Shown: piece after piece, positions 58,991 to 64,000 of the stretch | Position numbering within the stretch: position 1 is the first letter of the stretch | Layout of the letters: each line of letters starts with the position of its first letter | Assembly (NCBI RefSeq): GCF_001625215.2 | Contig: NC_030384.2 | Span: 45,604,390 to 45,668,389, forward strand | Direction of reading: 5' to 3' | DNA length: 64,000 nucleotides | Source of the DNA: Daucus carota subsp. sativus | Lineage: Eukaryota > Streptophyta > Magnoliopsida > Apiales > Apiaceae | Translations under genes and position numbers: made by a program | Notes under the pieces: generated by a model | Seen by the model: the letters and a program-made list of their open reading frames with translations, nothing else | What the model was told of the DNA's origin: nothing | Database searches by the model: none

Positions 58991-61188
58991 TATTTAAACC
59001 TCGAACATTCAAATGTACATGAAATCAAGACTAAAGGAATCCTGGAATGAACCAAGCGTGCTTGCAAGAATTGAATATGTAGGATTTTCGTTTAAAGTAG
59101 CGCTGGCGGTCTTGTCTATGGTCTATGGACCCTGTAAAAAATTATGCTTGTGTCTAACAGAGCTATGTTTGTGCTTGAAGTATAATCCAGAATCCAAACT
59201 AGTTATTTACACTTGATTATTTGCAGCTGAACTGATTTTAAGTTGGATAACAAACCAGGATCTTAGCATCTACAGCAGTGTCTTAGTGTCTTCCTTATAA
59301 ATATTATAAAATATTGAATCCTAGCGATTTAGGACAAGATTTTGTATTTCAACTCCAACAATGATCCTTATAATTCATTCCTTATTATTATTATAATAAT
59401 AAATTTGGAAAAAGATTGATAAAAGATGAAAGGAAGAGGGAGAAAATAAGTTACAATAAGAGAGAGAAATGATTTTTTTATTAAAGAAATCAAATAAGGC
59501 ATGGCTAGTGGTGCCTTATTAAAAAGGCATGGAAGGAGGATCCTAGTGATTTAAGGCACCTTTAAGACACTGCTGGAGCACTAATTTATGTCACATTTCT
59601 TATAATTGGACTTAGGACATGAAATAGGGAAATTGATGGAGTTGCTCTTAAGGATTTTGTGCTCTCAAGTCTGAACCTTGGTCATGTACATGCTGCTTTG
59701 CTCATCGAAATTTGGTAGATTAAAGTATGTTTGTCTAGACTTTAAGTATGGGACTTAAAGTTGTTTTTAAGACGAAAAATGTAGGTTTATGTAATACCGA
59801 CTATCAGTCACAAATCAATTTGAGTTATTTTTTTTCAGTGATTTAATTTTTTCAAAATTCTTTTTTATATAAAAGTTACTCATAAATCACTTCAATTTTG
59901 TTTTTATCATTACATTTTTAATAATTTCATAAATTATTAATAAGTCAAAATTATTAGCCGAACACGACAAATAAGCTCCCAACTTAATAAATTAAATCAT
60001 GTTAAGTCAAACCGGCTCAAACATTGTATGCATACATCTAATAAAATGTTTTTAAATAAATTATTTGAAAATCTGTGTACTTATTTCAAATTAAGTAAAT
60101 TTGTCAAAGATTATTGCATCCCAAAACCCGAACACGTAACCACTTTCTCAGTCACTTCTTTTGGACTTGAATCCTATCTTCTAAAAGATAGTCTTACGGA
60201 CGACAAAAAACAGAAAGAAGAATAGAATCTTAAAATGTTGAGCAAGTTGATGGGAAAGCAAGACAAGAAGCTTGGAAGCAATATTCAATCTAATAAACTC
60301 GTTTACATATGCATGTATAATTGTATATACATTATACTAGTATAATATTTACGTAAAATAAAAATTGTTCCAATCGAAGTTTAGCTGGCACAATATAGCC
60401 ACATGCATTTGGAACCAATCAGCCTATTAATATAATCCAAAGACTCGCTTCGATCTAATCAAACGGAGGCCACGAATAATTGAGATTGACAACAAAGTTT
60501 GATAATTAATTGAGCGCGCCAAATTTTCTTGGACAAATAAGGCACGGCATGAAAGCAATGTCTTAACTGATGCAAAATGTATCAACCGTTCACTCTATTT
60601 CCCTTGTCGTCAATTTTCTGAAAATGGAGATAATGGCCAATCAAGAAATCACAAAGAATGATAATCGGAAAAAGAAAAAAAAAACAACCGAATATGCACT
60701 TGAAAATCGTTAGTTTAGGTTTTGGCAGAAATCTCAGTTTCGGTAATTATTTAGTAAGCAATGACAGGGCCGAATTTGTCTACGAATGTCAAGTGGGTGA
60801 TTTAATTTCGTATCATTTATGCATATAGGTTTTTTTCATCCCAAATTCGTGTCCCTGACATTTCTCTTCCACGTGATCATTTCCAAAAAAAAAAATAAGT
60901 CCATTATGGTATTAGTATTAGTATTAATGATAATAAAGTAGAATACCTTTTCTAAAATCTCAAATCATAGAATTGAGATTCTCCTTGACATGAATATAGA
61001 CTGTAGTCCACCACATAAGGTCCAACAGGGCATCAAAAAGGTTGGCCTGGCCTATCATCAGCTAATAACCTTCTCAGTGTCTCATACTTTGTAAATAGGT
61101 TGGTTACTTTTAAGAGATTCTCCCCCTCTTTCTATCATCTCTGGTGTTTTTGTTACCAATTGGTATTCTCAAAAGTATAGGTAGAAAA
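58991..61188. other. Intergenic DNA with a PIF/Harbinger-like MITE; S28 gene promoter
   Basis: Contains the 3' flank of the coiled-coil gene, the MITE at 59266-59581 and the promoter of the carboxypeptidase gene. The frame at 60028-60225 shows no motif. No RNA gene was recognised. Confidence 0.4.
59266..59581. mobile_element. PIF/Harbinger-like MITE (GCATCTACAGCAGTG termini)
   Basis: The left end GCATCTACAGCAGTGTCTTA and the reverse complement of the right end (TGCTCCAGCAGTGTCTTAAA) are inverted. The flanking TTA and TAA-like trinucleotides are imperfect. It belongs to the same general type as 23366-23731 and 43623-44775. Confidence 0.65.
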
Positions 61189-64000
61189 ATGAGGGTCTTA
61201 CAATTCTCATGCAGTTTAATCTTCCTTCTTTTGTGCTCTGCTCTTTGTTTATCGTATGCAGCTCCAAGATTTCCTGGTTCGGTCATTAAGCCTGAACAAA
61301 TATCTTCCTCTACGGTAGCAAAATCCGAAAATGAGTTGTACAAAACTAAGTATTTCACCCAAATACTTGATCACTTTAACTATAGTCCACAGAGTTACCA
61401 TAAGTTTCAACAGAGATATCTGATCAATGATACTTATTGGGGTGGAGCCAAGAAGAATGCCCCAATCTTTGTTTACACAGGAAACGAAGGCGATATCGAA
61501 TGGTTTACTCAGAACACTGGCTTTATGTTCGACATTGCCCCACAGTTCAAAGCTCTCCTAGTTTTCATTGAGGTTGGTAATTGTAGTTTAATCCAATGTA
61601 GCAGTGACTAATTGTAGCTCTCTGTTTTTAATGCTGTATATGTTTCCAGCATAGGTTTTATGGGAAATCTATTCCTTATGGAGGTAATAAAGAAGTAGCT
61701 TACGCGAATTCAAGCACACTTGGACATTTAAGTTCTACACAGGCATTGGCGGATTATGCCACAATAATCATTGATCTCAAAAAGAATTTGTCTGCAACTG
61801 ATTCTCCGGTTGTCGTGTTTGGAGGCTCCTATGGAGGAAGTATGTACACATATATCTCTGCAAACTCGTGTCAGAAAATGTAGACATTGCTATATAAATT
61901 TTAATCTTGGGCTTTGTGAAGTAAGTTATGGAATTATGTGATTTTTCCGGTTATAAATTGCAGTGCTGGCGGCGTGGTTTAGGCTGAAGTACCCACATGT
62001 AGCACTTGGAGCTTTGGCATCTTCAGCACCAATCCTCAATTTCGAAGATATAACTTCACCATATAGTTTTGCCAACATCATCACTCAAGACTTCAGGGTA
62101 AGTTACTTTTAGTTATTCCTGAGATTCTGTTTCCGCAGATACTTTTGTGGAATATAAAGAACATGACACAGTTGTACTGGTACTAGATGAGGTTTAAGAT
62201 AAGGGTGCAAGTGGGGGATGGACACAGACATGCACCAATAACTGATGATATACTACTGTATAACAAATTGCTAGATTCCAATAGACTTGTTAACTTGACA
62301 ACCATGCATATTTTGCTAGTTTATAAAATAATTCGTATTTTTAGACATTCTAGTATCACTTTTTTTATTATGATGTCGGGTAGAAGTTCAATGGAGTACC
62401 CTTAAATGGAGTACTAGTTAGAGACCGTATGTTCTACAATCTCCAATTAACATTTCATTCAAAGGAGGGAAGGGTACTCCGCTGAGCTGAACCTTGTGAT
62501 GTCACAGTAATATTAAATAAAAGATATATTTGCGTTATAACATTGGAAAGTGAATAAACACAGAGTGAAAGTGAAAACTGTTACAAAGTGATCAAAGGGT
62601 CCTGGCAAAAAATTGAAGACACTGCTAAACAGCCCGGAGGACTCGACTTGCTTCAGAAATCATTTCACATATGCAAGTAATTACACTGACTCCCGGTTTC
62701 GGATTCTGTTATTTTACCACGCACAGTCTGTACATATTCATCACGCGGACAGACAGACAATATCCTGATGTTAATCAATTAATTTGTTTCTAGGAATACT
62801 ATTGGTGCTGATTCTCTTAGCGGTTGGCTTAGCACGGCATTCGTTTACACGGGGATGACAGATTATCCAACTCCTTCTAATTTCCTTAATCCAATGCCAG
62901 CTTATCCAGTCAAGCAGGTATCTCTATGACCATATTCGACATTTAGTACTATGTTATAGCAAGATGTTTTATCCACCCGGGGCGCTTGGATTGAATATGA
63001 AGTGTGGTTGTTTGTCTTAATGTGCAGATGTGCAAAGCAATAGATAACCCGGTCCATGGAAATGACACTTTTGCAAAGTTATATGCTGCTGCTAATATCT
63101 ACTACAACTACACCGGCCATGCCAAATGTTTTGATCTTGATGATCATTCTGATCCTCACGGCCTTGACGAATGGAGCTGGCAGGTACTTACTCTAATAAT
63201 TTCAACTTAGTTCAAATAATTCGCATGTCCTAAATTTTCTCCCAAATGAAATGGTAAACCAAATGGTTGATTTCAATTGGACGATTTATGTATATAGAGG
63301 TCGTATTAATTTTAACATGAGTGAAACCGATCAAACATTTTCAATTAGGATTTGATAAAAAAAAATTGTGTTTTGTGACACTTAGCATTTTCCAGAAAAT
63401 GAAAATAAGAATCTATTTCTTGCATCTCACTCTCACTGTATATGGTATCTCTGCCTATTTTGAGGGGTGAGTGGGTGCCTTTTGTTGCTTGTGGATTTTC
63501 GTTCACAAGGTATGCTGCTGCTAATGAGCAAAAATGATGTCAAAACAAACAAACAATCAAGTTGGTGATTGCAGTTTTCCGGAAAGAAAAATTTATTTGC
63601 ATAAAATTGTAATAATTTTTTTTTTTTTGAGTATGTAACTGAAAATGTCGAAATAAGGCCTGTAGAATATTTTATAGGCTTGCACAGAGATGGTAATGCC
63701 AACAGATGGGAGCAATGAGGAGAGCATATTTCCAGTGAGCGAACCGAGCTACAAGGATTGGGCCGAATCATGCCACGATTATTATGGTGTTTGGCCCAGA
63801 CCCAACTGGATTACCACCGAGTTTGGAGGCCATGTATTTCACTCCTTACCAAAGTTTCTGAATTATAAACCATAGAAATCAAAAATGTACTCGTAAGCTT
63901 ATTTTTTTCCTGTGTCATGCAGGATATCAAAAGAGTTTTGAAGCGATTCGGGAGCAATATTATATTTTTTAATGGACTCAGAGATCCTTGGAGCGGTGGA
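61189..64000 (+). CDS. Lysosomal Pro-X carboxypeptidase-like serine protease (family S28), 3' end outside window
   Basis: Exons: 61189-61572, 61650-61839, 61964-62097, 62564-62676, 62794-62917, 63028-63183, 63678-63833 and 63923-64000 (cut by the window). They encode 445 residues so far. S28 peptidases remove a C-terminal residue after proline in acidic compartments. Visible features: signal peptide at about 1-24 ([20 protein letters not shown]), [42 protein letters not shown], catalytic Ser188 in [51 protein letters not shown], and catalytic Asp440 in [10 protein letters not shown]. The catalytic His lies beyond the window. The start at 61189 was chosen because it opens the signal peptide, and the frame upstream lacks an ATG. 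All splice sites are GT-AG and all junctions keep the family alignment. Predicted location is the vacuole or apoplast. Confidence 0.95.

Overview
The window is nuclear DNA of a flowering plant, most likely a eudicot. It has long AT-rich intergenic DNA, genes with GT-AG introns, plant-specific families (two OVATE family proteins, an SDR110C dehydrogenase, a plant-type coiled-coil protein, a TLDc protein, a prolyl-type S28 carboxypeptidase) and a dense load of plant-type elements (Copia LTR, hAT, PIF/Harbinger-like and Stowaway-like MITEs, Helitron). The MITE spectrum would fit an asterid such as an Apiaceae species, but that is an inference. No bacterial operon, CRISPR array, tRNA or rRNA gene was recognised.

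Layout. 1-5.7 kb: a short intronless OVATE family gene (2725-3255) with a pyrimidine microsatellite just upstream and an AT-rich foldback downstream. 5766-11338: a complete, recently inserted Copia-type LTR element in minus orientation, with 223-bp LTRs, a 5-bp target duplication and a decayed pol trace. Its interior carries an unusual set of small hairpins with a shared five-base loop. 11.3-18.6 kb: no genes, several MITEs, including a GC-rich hAT element at 16955-17367. 18666-19595: a second OVATE gene on the minus strand. 20-29 kb: no confident gene, three well-bounded MITEs. 29216-30061: an intronless CAF1 deadenylase (minus). 33794-37922: an eight-exon EF-hand/TLDc gene (plus). 38.1-39.7 kb: a Helitron-like insertion. 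40077-40520: 40S ribosomal protein eS17 with a telo-box/site II promoter. 41.1-45.1 kb: two nested transposon stacks. 46371-47281: an SDR110C dehydrogenase whose first coding exon is only 8 nt. 50201-51091: a broken paralogue of it. 53039-55227: a small two-exon gene, perhaps B3-like, with nested MITEs in its intron. 56908-58990: a three-exon coiled-coil protein gene. 61189-64000: eight exons of a lysosomal Pro-X carboxypeptidase-like S28 peptidase, cut by the window end.

The genes do not form a pathway. They are independent plant loci: growth regulation (OFPs), mRNA decay (CAF1), translation (eS17), small-molecule oxidation (SDR) and vacuolar or secreted proteolysis (S28). The only clear local relationship is the SDR gene and its pseudogene about 3 kb apart. 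The two OFPs come from different subgroups and are unlikely to be tandem copies.

The most unusual signal is in the Copia-type element. At least a dozen short stems of unrelated sequence all enclose a TTCTG-like loop (CAGAA on the element's sense strand). This is far more than expected by chance and no coding feature explains it.
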